Shown: in pieces, positions 26,773 to 35,880 of the stretch
Numbering within the stretch: the stretch's first letter is position 1
How the letters are laid out: each line of letters begins with the position of its first letter
Source: Deltaproteobacteria bacterium
Lineage (GTDB): Bacteria > Desulfobacterota > Desulfuromonadia > Desulfuromonadales > Geopsychrobacteraceae
DNA: 64,000 bases
Reading direction: 5' to 3'
NCBI GenBank assembly: GCA_024280335.1
Contig: JAJRQI010000064.1
Span: 54,016-118,015 of the forward strand
Notes under the pieces: model-generated
Database searches by the model: none
Told to the model about the DNA's origin: nothing
What the model saw: only the letters and a program-made list of their open reading frames with translations
Made by a program: the position numbers and the translations under genes

Positions 26773-28191
26773 TCAGGTGTTTGCATCCGCCTGTTCGGTT
26801 TCACTTTCAGCCGCCAAATCGACCCGGATCCGGCTGAAAACGGTTTGCCATTGCAGATAGGCCTGTTGCTCAATCATCGCGAGCGGTTGGTTGCCGGTGC
26901 GGTGGGCAAGTAACAGTTGTCGTTCGGGAGGGTGTTCACTTGCGGCACTTTTTTGAAACAGTTGCAGTAGACGGGAACCCCGCTGCCGGTTGAAAAGGCC
27001 GCGTTGCTTGATTAACAGGGTCCGGCCGGAAATCTTTTCGCCGTGCTGATCCAGGCGGTAAAAATCGATCTGCGACTGATCATCGCTGATGACCCTGTGT
27101 TGCAGCAGAAGGTAGGATCTCTCAGCCGATTCGGCAAACAGTTCACGCAGGGAGTCTGCAGCACCTCGTCCTTTTTGTTCCCCGTAACAGTCCTGCAGAA
27201 CCATATCCAGGAAACAGTTCTCTTCGATGAAACCGCTGAGTCGACCGTCGCTATCCTCAAGAAAATAGGCCCCCGGCCAGATCCCATCTTCGGGAAGGGA
27301 GTTGTCACAGCAGAGACACCCGGGATGCAGCTTGGCGGTACGTTGTCGGCGTTCTCGCTCCAACAGGGTTTCTAGATTGTATAACTGATCGGCAACAATC
27401 GTCATCCGGGTCGGGCCGTGTTGCAGATAATCGAGGTAGACCTGACGGGCCAGATGCATGAACTGCAGGTGGACATCGGTGCTGCGGCCGTGGGTTAAAA
27501 TCGGCAGAATTTTTCCTTGTGGATTGGTCGCGAGTGATTCGACCTTCGGACTTTTGGCAATATACCCTTCAAAGCATTTATAGCCACGATTGATGGCGTA
27601 GGCTTTGAGCAACTGATAGGAGTTTTTAAACGGTCCGTCGAAATGGATTCTGGTGTCGATCAGGCAGGGGAGGAGCCGCAGGGTTGCTTTTGACAGCGAT
27701 TGTTCGGTCAGAAAATCGGCCAGATTCCGGCAGTTCTCCAGCGAAGGGGCATCCTTGATCGGCACAATCACCCGATCCGCGGCATAGAGTGCATTTCGGG
27801 TGTAGATATCGAGGATCGGGCTGGTGTCGATAATCACCAATCCTTGCAGCGTTGAGCGGCTGAGGGTTTCGGCCAGGTGATTGACTCCTTGAAGATGGTT
27901 TTGCCGCTCGAACAGTTGCCGGCAGGAGGGGATGAACTGGACGCCGTACTGACCGGCAGAAACTAACTCGGCGGGATCGCTTTCAGTAAACAGCTGCCCG
28001 ACGTGGTTGCTGACCGGTTTTTTGCTGAGGGCGAACATCTGATCAACAGTAAAGTGATTATCAAAACTGAACAGTGTAACCGGCAGATCTTCTGCCAATC
28101 CTTTCAGATAGATGGCCAGATTGGTTGCCAGGGTGGTTTTGCCGACCCCCCCTTTTTCGCTGGCGATGGTAATCACGTAGGGCCTTGCCAT
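26773..28191 (-). CDS. ParA-like P-loop ATPase with a long C-terminal extension
   Basis: About 472 residues from the ATG at 28191 (AAGGAG 8 nt before). N-terminal half is a deviant-Walker ParA/MinD ATPase: ASEKGGVGKTTLATNLAIYL, GLVIIDTSPILD, ADRVIVPIKDAPSLENCRNL. The C-terminal 200 residues (from about 270) are not recognised; they contain a CLCCDN knuckle and a WPGAYFLEDSDG stretch. No parB or parS-like site is adjacent, so chromosome partitioning is unlikely; an orphan positioning or signalling ATPase is more plausible. Divergent from xseA. Confidence 0.75.
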   Translation of the reverse strand: MARPYVITIASEKGGVGKTTLATNLAIYLKGLAEDLPVTLFSFDNHFTVDQMFALSKKPVSNHVGQLFTESDPAELVSAGQYGVQFIPSCRQLFERQNHLQGVNHLAETLSRSTLQGLVIIDTSPILDIYTRNALYAADRVIVPIKDAPSLENCRNLADFLTEQSLSKATLRLLPCLIDTRIHFDGPFKNSYQLLKAYAINRGYKCFEGYIAKSPKVESLATNPQGKILPILTHGRSTDVHLQFMHLARQVYLDYLQHGPTRMTIVADQLYNLETLLERERRQRTAKLHPGCLCCDNSLPEDGIWPGAYFLEDSDGRLSGFIEENCFLDMVLQDCYGEQKGRGAADSLRELFAESAERSYLLLQHRVISDDQSQIDFYRLDQHGEKISGRTLLIKQRGLFNRQRGSRLLQLFQKSAASEHPPERQLLLAHRTGNQPLAMIEQQAYLQWQTVFSRIRVDLAAESETEQADANT

Positions 28192-28327
28192 TGCTGCTCC
28201 TTGTCCGTGCAATATTCAGAAAAGATTAACTCTTTATATGGGATTGGCCGAGGGCTGTCAATCTTTGCAGAAGCTGGTTATAATAATTCGTTTGTTTCGT
28301 ATGATGGGTTGCTTGAAAGGAACATAA

Positions 28328-29551
28328 ATGCAGTTATCACAGGTAGTTCCAGTTTCATCACTGGTACACCTACTACAGGAACTGGTCGAGGAGAATTTTG
28401 TCGATGTTCTGGTCCAGGGAGAGCTGGCAAACTTTTCTCGCCCCGCATCCGGACACTGCTACTTCACCCTGAAAGATCAGAAATCACAACTCCGCTGTGC
28501 CATGTTCCGCCCCTATGCCAGAGCTCTCAAATTTCAGCCGCAAAGCGGGATGGAAGTTATTTGTCGCGGCCGGGTTTCAATCTACCCGCAGCGGGGGGAT
28601 CTACAACTGATCGTCGAAGGGATCGAGCCGGTGGGTGTCGGCGGCCTGCAACTGGCTTTTTTGCAGTTACAGGAAAAACTCGAAAAAGAGGGATTGTTCT
28701 CTGCCGCGCGGAAGCAAGCTTTGCCTGCTCATCCACAGATAATCGGGGTCGTTACTTCCGCAACCGGTGCTGCGATTCATGACATTCTCAATGTCCTGCG
28801 CAGGCGCTCGGCAGGGGTTGAGATTCTGCTGCGCCCGGTTCGAGTTCAGGGGCAAGGGGCGGCAGAGGAGATTGCCGAAGCGATTGCCGACTTAAATGTT
28901 GACGGAAGGGCTGAGGTGTTGATTGTCGGCCGCGGCGGCGGTTCGCGCGAGGACCTCTGGGCCTTTAACGAAGAGGTGGTGGCCCGGGCGATAGCGGCCT
29001 CGCAGTTGCCGATTATTTCTGCCATCGGCCACGAGGTTGATCTGTCGATCGCTGACCTGGCAGCGGATCTGCGCGCGCCGACGCCAAGTGCTGCGGCAGA
29101 ACTGGTGGTGCAGAACCGCTTGGAACTGGAACGGCATCTCGATCAACTCGAGATGCGTCTGGCCAATCAGATCCGCAGCCGGGTAGAACTGTTGCGCAGT
29201 CGCTTGCACGGTTTACAACGCCGTTTGCGGGCACCGGATGAGCAGCTCAGGATTCATCAGCTGGAGTTACAGAGAATGCTGCTGCGGATGCAGCAGGCGA
29301 TGCAGCAATCGCTCACTGAAAAAACACAGCAGCTTTCGGTCCTGGCCGGTCGTATCGATGCGCTGTCGCCGCTGAAGGTTCTTGGCCGAGGCTATTCGAT
29401 CATCCGAGTGAAAAAGACGGGTGAGGTTCTACGTGATTCCAGACAGGTACAGGGTGGAGATTTACTTGGTTTACAGTTGGGAACGGGAGCCCTTGATGCG
29501 GTCGTTGCCGATTCTGAAAAAAAGACCGGTAAAAAAGCCACGACCCCTTGA
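28328..29551 (+). CDS. xseA: Exodeoxyribonuclease VII large subunit
   Basis: 407 residues. N-terminal OB domain (about 1-105, FVDVLVQGELANFSRPASGH, then YFTLKDQ), central catalytic domain (IGVVTSATGAAIHDILNVL, VLIVGRGGGSREDLWAFN, ISAIGHEVD), then coiled coil and a short C-terminal domain (LGRGYSII). Degrades single-stranded DNA with XseB. First gene of xseA-xseB-ispA-dxs, a widely conserved order. Confidence 0.97.
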   Translation: MQLSQVVPVSSLVHLLQELVEENFVDVLVQGELANFSRPASGHCYFTLKDQKSQLRCAMFRPYARALKFQPQSGMEVICRGRVSIYPQRGDLQLIVEGIEPVGVGGLQLAFLQLQEKLEKEGLFSAARKQALPAHPQIIGVVTSATGAAIHDILNVLRRRSAGVEILLRPVRVQGQGAAEEIAEAIADLNVDGRAEVLIVGRGGGSREDLWAFNEEVVARAIAASQLPIISAIGHEVDLSIADLAADLRAPTPSAAAELVVQNRLELERHLDQLEMRLANQIRSRVELLRSRLHGLQRRLRAPDEQLRIHQLELQRMLLRMQQAMQQSLTEKTQQLSVLAGRIDALSPLKVLGRGYSIIRVKKTGEVLRDSRQVQGGDLLGLQLGTGALDAVVADSEKKTGKKATTP

Positions 29552-29612
29552 CGACAGCCACTGCCGCTAGCGATAATAAAGGTTTTATTGTTCCTATCTA
29601 CTGGACAGAATT

Positions 29613-29843
29613 ATGGCTGTGAAAAAGAGTTTTGAAGAATCGTTGCAACGTCTGGAAAAAGCGGTGGATCAGTTGGAGACTGGCGAACTGACCCTTGAAC
29701 AATCACTCAAGGTGTTTTCTGCCGGTGTGACCCATGCGGAGAGCTGTCGCAAGTCATTGAACCAAGTGGAGTTAAAGGTTGAGCAGTTGTTGAAACAGGC
29801 TGACGGCACTCTTAAAGGGGAGAATTTCGATGAGCAGCGGTGA
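29613..29843 (+). CDS. xseB: Exodeoxyribonuclease VII small subunit
   Basis: 76 residues, the usual size. FEESLQRLEKAVDQLETGELTLEQSLKVF is split across the two-helix XseB fold, with GxLxLEQSL as the family hallmark. Its coding end overlaps the ispA start by 14 nt. Confidence 0.96.
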   Translation: MAVKKSFEESLQRLEKAVDQLETGELTLEQSLKVFSAGVTHAESCRKSLNQVELKVEQLLKQADGTLKGENFDEQR

Positions 29844-30735
29844 ATTTCAGCTGAAACCTTACTTGCAGGAAAGGACTCAGTTGGTTGAATCGGCTCTGGA
29901 TCGTTACCTTCCGAAGGCCGACACCTTGCCGACCCGCCTGCATGATTCGATGCGTTATTCAGTATTTGCCGGTGGCAAACGGATCCGCCCGATTTTGATG
30001 ATGGCCGCCTGTGAAGCCGTTGGCGGCAATCCGCAACAGGTGCTTCCGGCTGCCTGCGCGATCGAAATGATTCACAGTTATTCGTTGATTCACGACGATT
30101 TGCCGGCGATGGACGATGATGATTTTCGCCGTGGCCAGCCGACCAATCATAAAGTTTATGGCGAAGCGACGGCAATCCTGGCCGGAGACGGGCTGTTGAC
30201 GGAAGCCTTTATTCTGCTTTCAAGCCCGGATGTCTGGCAGTCAGTTCCGGCAGATGCCCGGCGAGAGGTGATCCATCTGCTGGCACGCAGTGCCGGGTCC
30301 CGCGGCATGGTCGGTGGTCAGGTGGTCGATATGGAATCGGAAGGTCAGTCGATCGATCTGCCGACGCTTGAATATATTCATACCCACAAGACCGGCGCAT
30401 TGATTTTGGCGGCAATCGAATCGGGAGCGATCATCGGCGGTGCTGATGACAGGCAACGTCGAGCCCTCTGTCGTTACGGTGAAGCGTCGGGACTGGCATT
30501 TCAGGTCGCCGACGACATCCTCGATATCGTGGCTGATCAGGAGGCCTTGGGCAAAGATGTCGGCAGCGATCAGGAGCGCGGTAAAGCAACCTATCCAGCG
30601 TTACTTGGTCTGGATGGTGCAAGGCAGCGGGCACGTGAATTGCGCGAACTGGCGTTCACGGCACTGGAGCTGTTTGATGACGCGGCACGGCCGCTACGGG
30701 AGATTGCCGGCTACATTGTCGATCGTTCTTTTTGA
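29830..30735 (+). CDS. ispA: Short-chain polyprenyl (farnesyl/geranyl) diphosphate synthase
   Basis: 301 residues. First Asp-rich motif HDDLPAMDDDDFRRG and second DDILDIVAD; GGKRIRPIL near the N-terminus and KTGALI before helix G. The two-residue insertion in the first motif (DDxxxxD) marks the bacterial FPP synthase type. Condenses IPP with allylic diphosphates, supplied by the Dxs-initiated MEP pathway whose first gene follows 69 nt downstream. Confidence 0.94.
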   Translation: MSSGEFQLKPYLQERTQLVESALDRYLPKADTLPTRLHDSMRYSVFAGGKRIRPILMMAACEAVGGNPQQVLPAACAIEMIHSYSLIHDDLPAMDDDDFRRGQPTNHKVYGEATAILAGDGLLTEAFILLSSPDVWQSVPADARREVIHLLARSAGSRGMVGGQVVDMESEGQSIDLPTLEYIHTHKTGALILAAIESGAIIGGADDRQRRALCRYGEASGLAFQVADDILDIVADQEALGKDVGSDQERGKATYPALLGLDGARQRARELRELAFTALELFDDAARPLREIAGYIVDRSF

Positions 30736-30804
30736 TGATTTAAGACTGTGCTGGGCAGCACAGGGACTGATTGTTCGTTTATGATTTTGAAATGAGGAAC
30801 ATGT

Positions 30805-32706
30805 ATGGAGAAGATCCTTGCACAATTAGCATCACCGGCTGAGTTGAAAAAACTGTCGATGGAGCAGTTAACGCAACTTGCAGATGAGTTGCGCAAACAG
30901 ATTGTTAAAACGGTTGCGGCGACCGGCGGCTACTTGGGCAGTTCTCTCGGCGTTGTCGAGTTAAGTATCGCCCTGCACCGGGTGTTTAATTCCCCGACTG
31001 ACCGTATCATCTGGGATGTTGGTCATCAGGCTTACGCACACAAACTCTTGACCGGACGGCTGGAAAACTTTCACACCTTGCGGCAGCTGGACGGAATCAG
31101 CGGGTTTCCCAAGCGGAGTGAAAGCGAACATGATGCCTTTGATGTCGGCCATGCCAGCACCTCGATCTCCGCTGCTCTGGGGATGGCGTCGGCAATCGAT
31201 CTGGCCGGTGGTGACGAAAAGGTTATCGCGGTTATCGGCGACGGGTCGCTGACCGCCGGGATGGCTTTTGAGGGTCTCAACCACGCCGGGCATCTGAAAA
31301 AGAACCTGATCGTGATTCTTAATGACAATGAGATGTCGATCTCGCCGAACGTCGGAGCACTTGCTTCGTTTCTTAGTCGCAAGCTTTCCTCGGACACCTT
31401 TATCCGCTTCAAAAAGGAAACCGAGAATATTCTCAATCACATCCCCGGTTTCGGCCGTGATCTGGTCAATCTGGCGAAAAAAGTCGAAGAGTCATTCAAG
31501 GGCTTTATGACTCCGGGAATGCTCTTTGAAGGGTTCGGCTTCGATTACTTCGGACCGCTGGATGGTCATAACCTGCAAGAGTTGCTGGAGACCCTGGAAA
31601 ATGTTTCGCATATCAAGGGACCGGTTCTTTTGCATGTGGCGACCCAAAAGGGCAAAGGCTACGCGCCTGCCGAATTGAACCCACCTAAGTATCACGGCGT
31701 TGGGCCTTTCGATCCGGCAACCGGAGAGATCAAGGGGGGCAAGCCGGGTGGTGCCGCTTCTTATACGGAAGTTTTCGGCGCAACTCTGGTTGAATTGGCC
31801 GAAGAGGATGAACGGATCGTCGCGGTTACGGCGGCGATGTCGGAAGGGACCGGACTGAAAAATTTTGCCAAGCAGTTCCCGGCGCGGTTTTTCGATGTCG
31901 GGATTGCCGAACAGCATGCTGTGACCTTTGCTGCCGGGATGGCCTGCCGTGGTCTGCGTCCAGTGGTGACTATCTATTCGACTTTCATGCAACGTGCCTA
32001 TGACAACGTGCTGCACGACGTTTGCCTGCAGAAACTGCCGGTCACTTTTGCCATGGATCGCAGCGGCCTGGTCGGGGCGGACGGTCCGACCCATCATGGC
32101 GTGTTTGATCTCTCTTTTATGCGGCACATCCCCAATCTGACATTTGTTATACCGCGCAACGAAGTAGAATTGCGGCGGGCAATGAAGACCGCATCCTTGG
32201 CCGAAGGTCCGTTTGCCTATCGTTATCCGCGCGGTAACGGTGTCGGGTTGCCGATCAACGGGCCGATTGAACCTCTGCCGATCGGCAAAGGGGAATTGCT
32301 GCGCAGCGGCAAGGATGTCTTGATTGTCGCTATCGGGGTGCTGGTCAACGAAGCCCTGGAAGCCGCAAAGCTGCTTGCCGGTCAGGGGATTGAGGTGGCG
32401 GTAGTGGACGCTCGCTTCATCAAGCCGCTCGATACCGAATTGCTGCTGGAACAAGCAGCAAAGGTTCCATTGGTTGTGACCGCTGAAGAAAATGCCCTGC
32501 AGGGCGGATTTGGTGCAGCGGTCCTGGAATTGTTGGCTGATTCCGGACTTCAAGTACAGACTTTGCGGATCGGGATTCCGGATCAGTTTGTCGAACAGGG
32601 GACACAAGCCGAGTTGCGTAGCTTTCTCGGTATCGACGCCGCAGGAATTGTCAAAAAGATCAAAGCGGCGATTGTTCCAGCGGAAGTTTGTCACGTGGTC
32701 GAGTAG
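30805..32706 (+). CDS. dxs: 1-deoxy-D-xylulose-5-phosphate synthase
   Basis: 633 residues, full length. Thiamine-diphosphate enzyme that joins pyruvate and glyceraldehyde 3-phosphate at the start of the MEP pathway. Motifs: [34 protein letters not shown] (TPP/metal), [14 protein letters not shown], then the transketolase pyrimidine region ([33 protein letters not shown]). An AATGAGGAA-type leader precedes the ATG; a strong terminator follows. Confidence 0.98.
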   Translation: MEKILAQLASPAELKKLSMEQLTQLADELRKQIVKTVAATGGYLGSSLGVVELSIALHRVFNSPTDRIIWDVGHQAYAHKLLTGRLENFHTLRQLDGISGFPKRSESEHDAFDVGHASTSISAALGMASAIDLAGGDEKVIAVIGDGSLTAGMAFEGLNHAGHLKKNLIVILNDNEMSISPNVGALASFLSRKLSSDTFIRFKKETENILNHIPGFGRDLVNLAKKVEESFKGFMTPGMLFEGFGFDYFGPLDGHNLQELLETLENVSHIKGPVLLHVATQKGKGYAPAELNPPKYHGVGPFDPATGEIKGGKPGGAASYTEVFGATLVELAEEDERIVAVTAAMSEGTGLKNFAKQFPARFFDVGIAEQHAVTFAAGMACRGLRPVVTIYSTFMQRAYDNVLHDVCLQKLPVTFAMDRSGLVGADGPTHHGVFDLSFMRHIPNLTFVIPRNEVELRRAMKTASLAEGPFAYRYPRGNGVGLPINGPIEPLPIGKGELLRSGKDVLIVAIGVLVNEALEAAKLLAGQGIEVAVVDARFIKPLDTELLLEQAAKVPLVVTAEENALQGGFGAAVLELLADSGLQVQTLRIGIPDQFVEQGTQAELRSFLGIDAAGIVKKIKAAIVPAEVCHVVE

Positions 32707-32721
32707 ATTTCAGTTGCTAGA

Positions 32722-32766
32722 CGAACGAAAAGGGCCAGCCTGAATCAGGATGGCCCTTTTCGTTTG
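32722..32766 (+). terminator. Intrinsic terminator after dxs
   Basis: ACGAAAAGGGCCA and TGGCCCTTTTCGT pair as a long stem with the loop around GCCTGAATCAGGA (itself able to pair). With A and T runs on both sides it can work for both strands, ending dxs and the convergent minus gene at 32787. Confidence 0.88.
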
Positions 32767-32786
32767 CCTTGATCTGGAGGGTTTGG

Positions 32787-33413
32787 CTATTTGTTTACTA
32801 TTTTGAGAGATTCAAAAACCTGTTCAGCCCGGTCTTTATCTATCGGGTCGTGCAGATAATCGATGTAGTAAAAAAAGAACCAATAGGGCGGTGAGAAGCC
32901 GATCACTCCGGAAAATGCCATTTTTTCTTCATGGTGCCGGTAGCTGGCGTTGTAGCGGTAGGCATACCATGCTCCTTCGATGGTAGCTTCTTCTGTGCTG
33001 CCGACAAGTTGCTGGACACCTTCTTCCTGCTCCAATGATTCCCCGGTGTATTTTGCGGACAGTTTGATCGATTTTTTTGTCGGCGCACGCTCGCCTTGGC
33101 GCAAGTGGCTGAGGTCGAGAGTTAAGTAAGCGAGGGTTTCCGGATTGTAAAGGAGAACTTCATTCGCATCCAGGCGCTTTCTTGCCGCGGCAAGTAACTG
33201 CTTTTTGGTGGGGGAATAGCCTTTCTCTCCGGCCTCATGACTGATATGCTCGGCCATTTCTTCAAGTAATCTCTGCGGTGGGTCCTTTGCCAGCAACCAG
33301 CCATCTGGAATGGTAAAAAGCAGATCGGTTGTTTTGGAAATGACTATATTTTCGGCAGTTGCGGTGAAATGGAATAAAAATGAAATGGTCAGCAGGACCA
33401 AGATTTTTTTCAT
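32787..33413 (-). CDS. Secreted protein of unknown function
   Basis: 208 residues with a Sec signal peptide (KKILVLLTISFLFHFTATA, cleavage near residue 20). The mature part starts with an IPDGWLLA stretch and ends with FEQVFESLKIV-like text (here AEQVFESLKIV), which gives it the look of DcrB/PsbP-like or 'lipoprotein LpqN-like' mixed alpha/beta folds, but I cannot assign a family. Aromatic-rich segment PPYWFFFYYIDYLHD near residue 175. An AGGAG site precedes the ATG. Isolated between two terminator or repeat regions. Confidence 0.7.
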   Translation of the reverse strand: MKKILVLLTISFLFHFTATAENIVISKTTDLLFTIPDGWLLAKDPPQRLLEEMAEHISHEAGEKGYSPTKKQLLAAARKRLDANEVLLYNPETLAYLTLDLSHLRQGERAPTKKSIKLSAKYTGESLEQEEGVQQLVGSTEEATIEGAWYAYRYNASYRHHEEKMAFSGVIGFSPPYWFFFYYIDYLHDPIDKDRAEQVFESLKIVNK

Positions 33414-33510
33414 TGTAACTCCTCTGAATGCAGAACCGTCTACTTGGAAATCATACCTTTGCGATATTTAATGTCAAGAATGATCGTAATTATTCAACAC
33501 CTCGGCAAAT

Positions 33511-33612
33511 GGCCTCGCGCTGCCCATTCCAGGGGCCGCATAAACCCATCCCTGGGGCTTGCTGACGCCATCCTGGCGCCAGACACCCCTGAAGTGGGCA
33601 CCCCGCGAGGCC
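33511..33612. repeat. Large GC-rich palindromic element
   Basis: Left arm 33511-33534 (GGCCTCGCGCTGCCCATTCC...) pairs with right arm 33586-33612 (CCCCTGAAGTGGGCACCCCGCGAGGCC) with a few mismatches; the centre contains GCTGACGCCATCCTGG and a CTGGCGCCAG core. A partial relative of one arm plus the GCTGACGCCATCCTG centre lies at 42445-42484. The rest of the 425-bp gap (33414-33838) shows no gene; it contains the ribosome site (GAGGAG) of the next gene at its end. Confidence 0.75.
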
Positions 33613-33838
33613 ACCGAGCTGAGGGTGCGATTATCTAAACATAAGCGGAGGAGGAGCGAAGGAACACGGCCGAACCGATGAAATTCTGGAGCCGATGAGT
33701 GTTTGATTGTCGTTGAATCTACCTTGATGATGCCGCCGTTCTTATGCGGCTGTTTCGAGGATTGCGCGTAGAATGTTTACATGTCATCTTTATCTGTAAT
33801 GCTTTAAAGATCTGCCAAGTTTCGTACGAGGAGAATAT

Positions 33839-34933
33839 ATGGCCCGCAAAGTTTTTATCGCAGCAACAGGCATGAACAGTGGTAAAACGACGACAAGTCT
33901 TTCGCTCATGCACATGGCACAACAAAAATATGCCAAAGTCGGTTTTATCAAGCCGATAGGACCAAAGCCTGCGACTTATGCCGGTCGGGTAGCAGATAAA
34001 GATGCCATCCTGATTGCGCGCGTCTTCGGACTGGAAGACGATTTACATTTGATGTCTCCCTTTGTTCTTGGACAGGGAGATACCCGGCGGGTTCTGGATG
34101 GTGAGTTGCCGCGCGAGCAGATTGCAAACCAAGTTTTCGACGCAATTGCAGAATTGGATGAAAAGAACGATTTTCTGATCATCGAAGGTGCCGGGCACAC
34201 TGGTGTAGGAACTGTTTTCGGTTGTAATAATGCCCGGATTGCCAATGAAACAAAGGCCCCGGTTTTGATGGTCACTGGCGGTGGGCTGGGTAATGTGGTT
34301 GATGCTGTGCAGATGAACCTGGCATTATTCGAAAAGCAGCAAGCTGAAGTCAAGGCGCTTCTGGTAAACAAAATTATCCCTGAAAAACGTGAGCAAACCT
34401 TGAAATATCTATCTCAGGCTTTCGACGAGTCTGGAATAAAGGTTGTTGGCGGCTTCAATTACCATCCGATTCTGGCCAACCCAACCCTGAGAAGATTGTC
34501 AAATGTGCTGAATATTGAGCTGCATGGCAGGGAAGAGGATGCTCAGCGGATTGTTCACACCGTTCAAATAGGTGCGGCCTCTGCGCAGCGGGTCGCAGAG
34601 TTGTTGAGCGATTCATCCTTGGTGATCGTTAACAGCAGTCGGGATGAATTGCTGGTGACCTTGGCGAATCTGTACCAGATAGATGATTACCGGGAGAAAA
34701 TTGCTGGTATTGTAATTCCTGGTGTTGGTAAGATCAGCCATATTACCCAGAGAATTCTCGATAGCAGCGGGATTCCATACATGCGGGCCGGAAAGACAAC
34801 CTCAACGGTCTTTGAAATCATCCGCGATGACGTTTCTAAATTGACGGCAGAAGATACACACAAGATACGTTTAATTACCGATCTTGCGGAAAAGAGATTT
34901 GATTTCGACGCAATCGATGCCTTGCTCGATTAA
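33839..34933 (+). CDS. BioD-like P-loop protein with DRTGG domain (Pta N-terminal-like)
   Basis: 364 residues. N-terminal dethiobiotin-synthetase-like P-loop domain (ATGMNSGKTTTSLSLMHMA; LIIEGAGHTGVG; LVNKIIPEKR) followed by a DRTGG domain (about 215-325). These two domains make up the N-terminal regulatory half of long phosphotransacetylases; here they stand alone, while the catalytic Pta is at 10.6 kb. Not BioD: the substrate-binding pattern of BioD is not evident and the protein is much longer. Precise role unknown. Confidence 0.82.
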   Translation: MARKVFIAATGMNSGKTTTSLSLMHMAQQKYAKVGFIKPIGPKPATYAGRVADKDAILIARVFGLEDDLHLMSPFVLGQGDTRRVLDGELPREQIANQVFDAIAELDEKNDFLIIEGAGHTGVGTVFGCNNARIANETKAPVLMVTGGGLGNVVDAVQMNLALFEKQQAEVKALLVNKIIPEKREQTLKYLSQAFDESGIKVVGGFNYHPILANPTLRRLSNVLNIELHGREEDAQRIVHTVQIGAASAQRVAELLSDSSLVIVNSSRDELLVTLANLYQIDDYREKIAGIVIPGVGKISHITQRILDSSGIPYMRAGKTTSTVFEIIRDDVSKLTAEDTHKIRLITDLAEKRFDFDAIDALLD

Positions 34934-34950
34934 CAAGACAGGAGACACGG

Positions 34951-35172
34951 ATGCTGATTCGAGTTCGTTACAAAGATGGCAGAATCGATCTGGTTCCATC
35001 GAAAAAACTTGATGAACTTATTGTGATGAGTGAGATCGAAGAGTTCGAACGCACAACCGGGTGGGTAACCCTTGGTGAAGATCCTATTCGCAGCTCTCTG
35101 CGGGGCTCCTATCGTGGTCCCGAACGTCGGCGGTTTGAAAGCCTGAGGGTTGGAAAAGAGCTGGAACTCTAA
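34951..35172 (+). CDS. Small GPERR-motif protein, copy 1
   Basis: 73 residues. Pattern shared with the next two small genes: an N-terminal strand pair (VRYKDGRIDLVPS, with the kkLdeLI helix), then EEFERTTGWVTLGEDPIR and a C-terminal Y-x-GPERRR. An AGGAGA site precedes the ATG, 17 nt after the DRTGG gene, so it is likely co-transcribed with it. Family function unknown; the conserved GPERR tail suggests a binding motif rather than an enzyme. Confidence 0.78.
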   Translation: MLIRVRYKDGRIDLVPSKKLDELIVMSEIEEFERTTGWVTLGEDPIRSSLRGSYRGPERRRFESLRVGKELEL

Positions 35173-35263
35173 ACCTCTATTCTGCTACTATCACAGGTTC
35201 AGCCATCTGACCATTTACCGGTGACAATGTCGACCTGGATGGTGTGTGAAGGAGTCAGCATCT

Positions 35264-35449
35264 ATGCAGATAAGTGTGCGTCATAGCACTGGAAAAATTG
35301 AGCAGGTTGCGCCGCGGAAATTGCAGAAACTGATTGAAAAAAGAAAGATTGTTCAGTTTCTGCGTTCCAGTGGTTGGGTCACGGTCGGCTATGATCAGAT
35401 CCGCGGGCTTGTGCCCCAACTCTACAGTGGACCGGAAAGGCGCTCCTGA
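35264..35449 (+). CDS. Small GPERR-motif protein, copy 2
   Basis: 61 residues from the ATG at 35264 (AAGGAG ten nt before; a GTG at 35246 is an alternative). Same plan as copy 1: VRHSTGKIEQVAPRKLQKLI, then IVQFLRSSGWVTVGYDQIRG and a terminal YSGPERRS. The near-identical layout (strand, helix, strand with GWV, then D-x-I/V-R and GPERR) marks a paralogue. A perfect terminator follows. Confidence 0.78.
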   Translation: MQISVRHSTGKIEQVAPRKLQKLIEKRKIVQFLRSSGWVTVGYDQIRGLVPQLYSGPERRS

Positions 35450-35523
35450 CTTCCATGCCGTACTTGGCGTCCGGGGTTCCGAGTGTTTTCTTCAGAACCT
35501 CCGATCATTATGCCATCTGATTG

Positions 35524-35562
35524 AGGTCTCCAAATCAAGTAGTTGATTTGGAGACCTTTTTT
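35524..35562 (+). terminator. Perfect intrinsic terminator
   Basis: 15-bp perfect stem (35524-35538 with 35543-35557), 4-nt loop GTAG, then a run of T. It separates copy 2 from copy 3 of the small GPERR proteins, so copy 3 needs its own promoter or read-through. Confidence 0.92.
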
Positions 35563-35628
35563 AACCGTATCCCTTTTGCCTTGTCCGCAGATGGTGTTAG
35601 AATGAGCAACATGCAAAGGAGGTTGGCA

Positions 35629-35826
35629 ATGAAGGAAGTTACCGTAGTGTATCAGGATGGAATGATGGATATGGTTGAGCCAAACGCCCTGCAAAGTCTG
35701 ATAGAAACAGATGAGATCGTTAAATTTCAGAGAATTGACGGCTGGGTTTATCCTGGAATTGATCCGGTTCGGCGCTTTTCGCGGTCAGGATATCAAGGGC
35801 CGGAACGTCGGACTATGTATCAGTAG
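35629..35826 (+). CDS. Small GPERR-motif protein, copy 3
   Basis: 65 residues from the ATG at 35629 with a full AAAGGAGG site 7 nt upstream. Plan as in the other two copies: VVYQDGMMDMVEPNALQSLI, then IVKFQRIDGWVYPGIDPVRR and a terminal YQGPERRTMYQ. The upstream in-frame extension (from 35521) runs through a terminator and is rejected. Ends before a bidirectional terminator. Confidence 0.8.
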   Translation: MKEVTVVYQDGMMDMVEPNALQSLIETDEIVKFQRIDGWVYPGIDPVRRFSRSGYQGPERRTMYQ

Positions 35827-35852
35827 ATAGTTTTATTGTTTGGCAAACTTTT

Positions 35853-35880
35853 AAGCCCATCCACTATGGATGGGCTTTTT
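35853..35880. terminator. Bidirectional intrinsic terminator
   Basis: AAGCCCATCCA (35853-35863) and TGGATGGGCTT (35867-35877) form an 11-bp stem with a 3-nt loop, T run on the plus side. It ends GPERR copy 3 and lies against the stop of the convergent DUF3014 gene. Confidence 0.88.

Noticed and set aside
28003..28782. 259-codon plus frame across the ParA-like start and xseA
   Set aside because: Overlaps two solid genes, low-complexity translation, no family signature.
31492..32694. 400-codon open frame on the minus strand inside dxs
   Set aside because: Complete overlap with a well-conserved dxs; its translation shows no family motif.
33839..34933. Assignment as BioD (dethiobiotin synthetase)
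   Set aside because: Has a DRTGG domain and is 364 residues, not linked to the bio operon; only the P-loop domain is shared.
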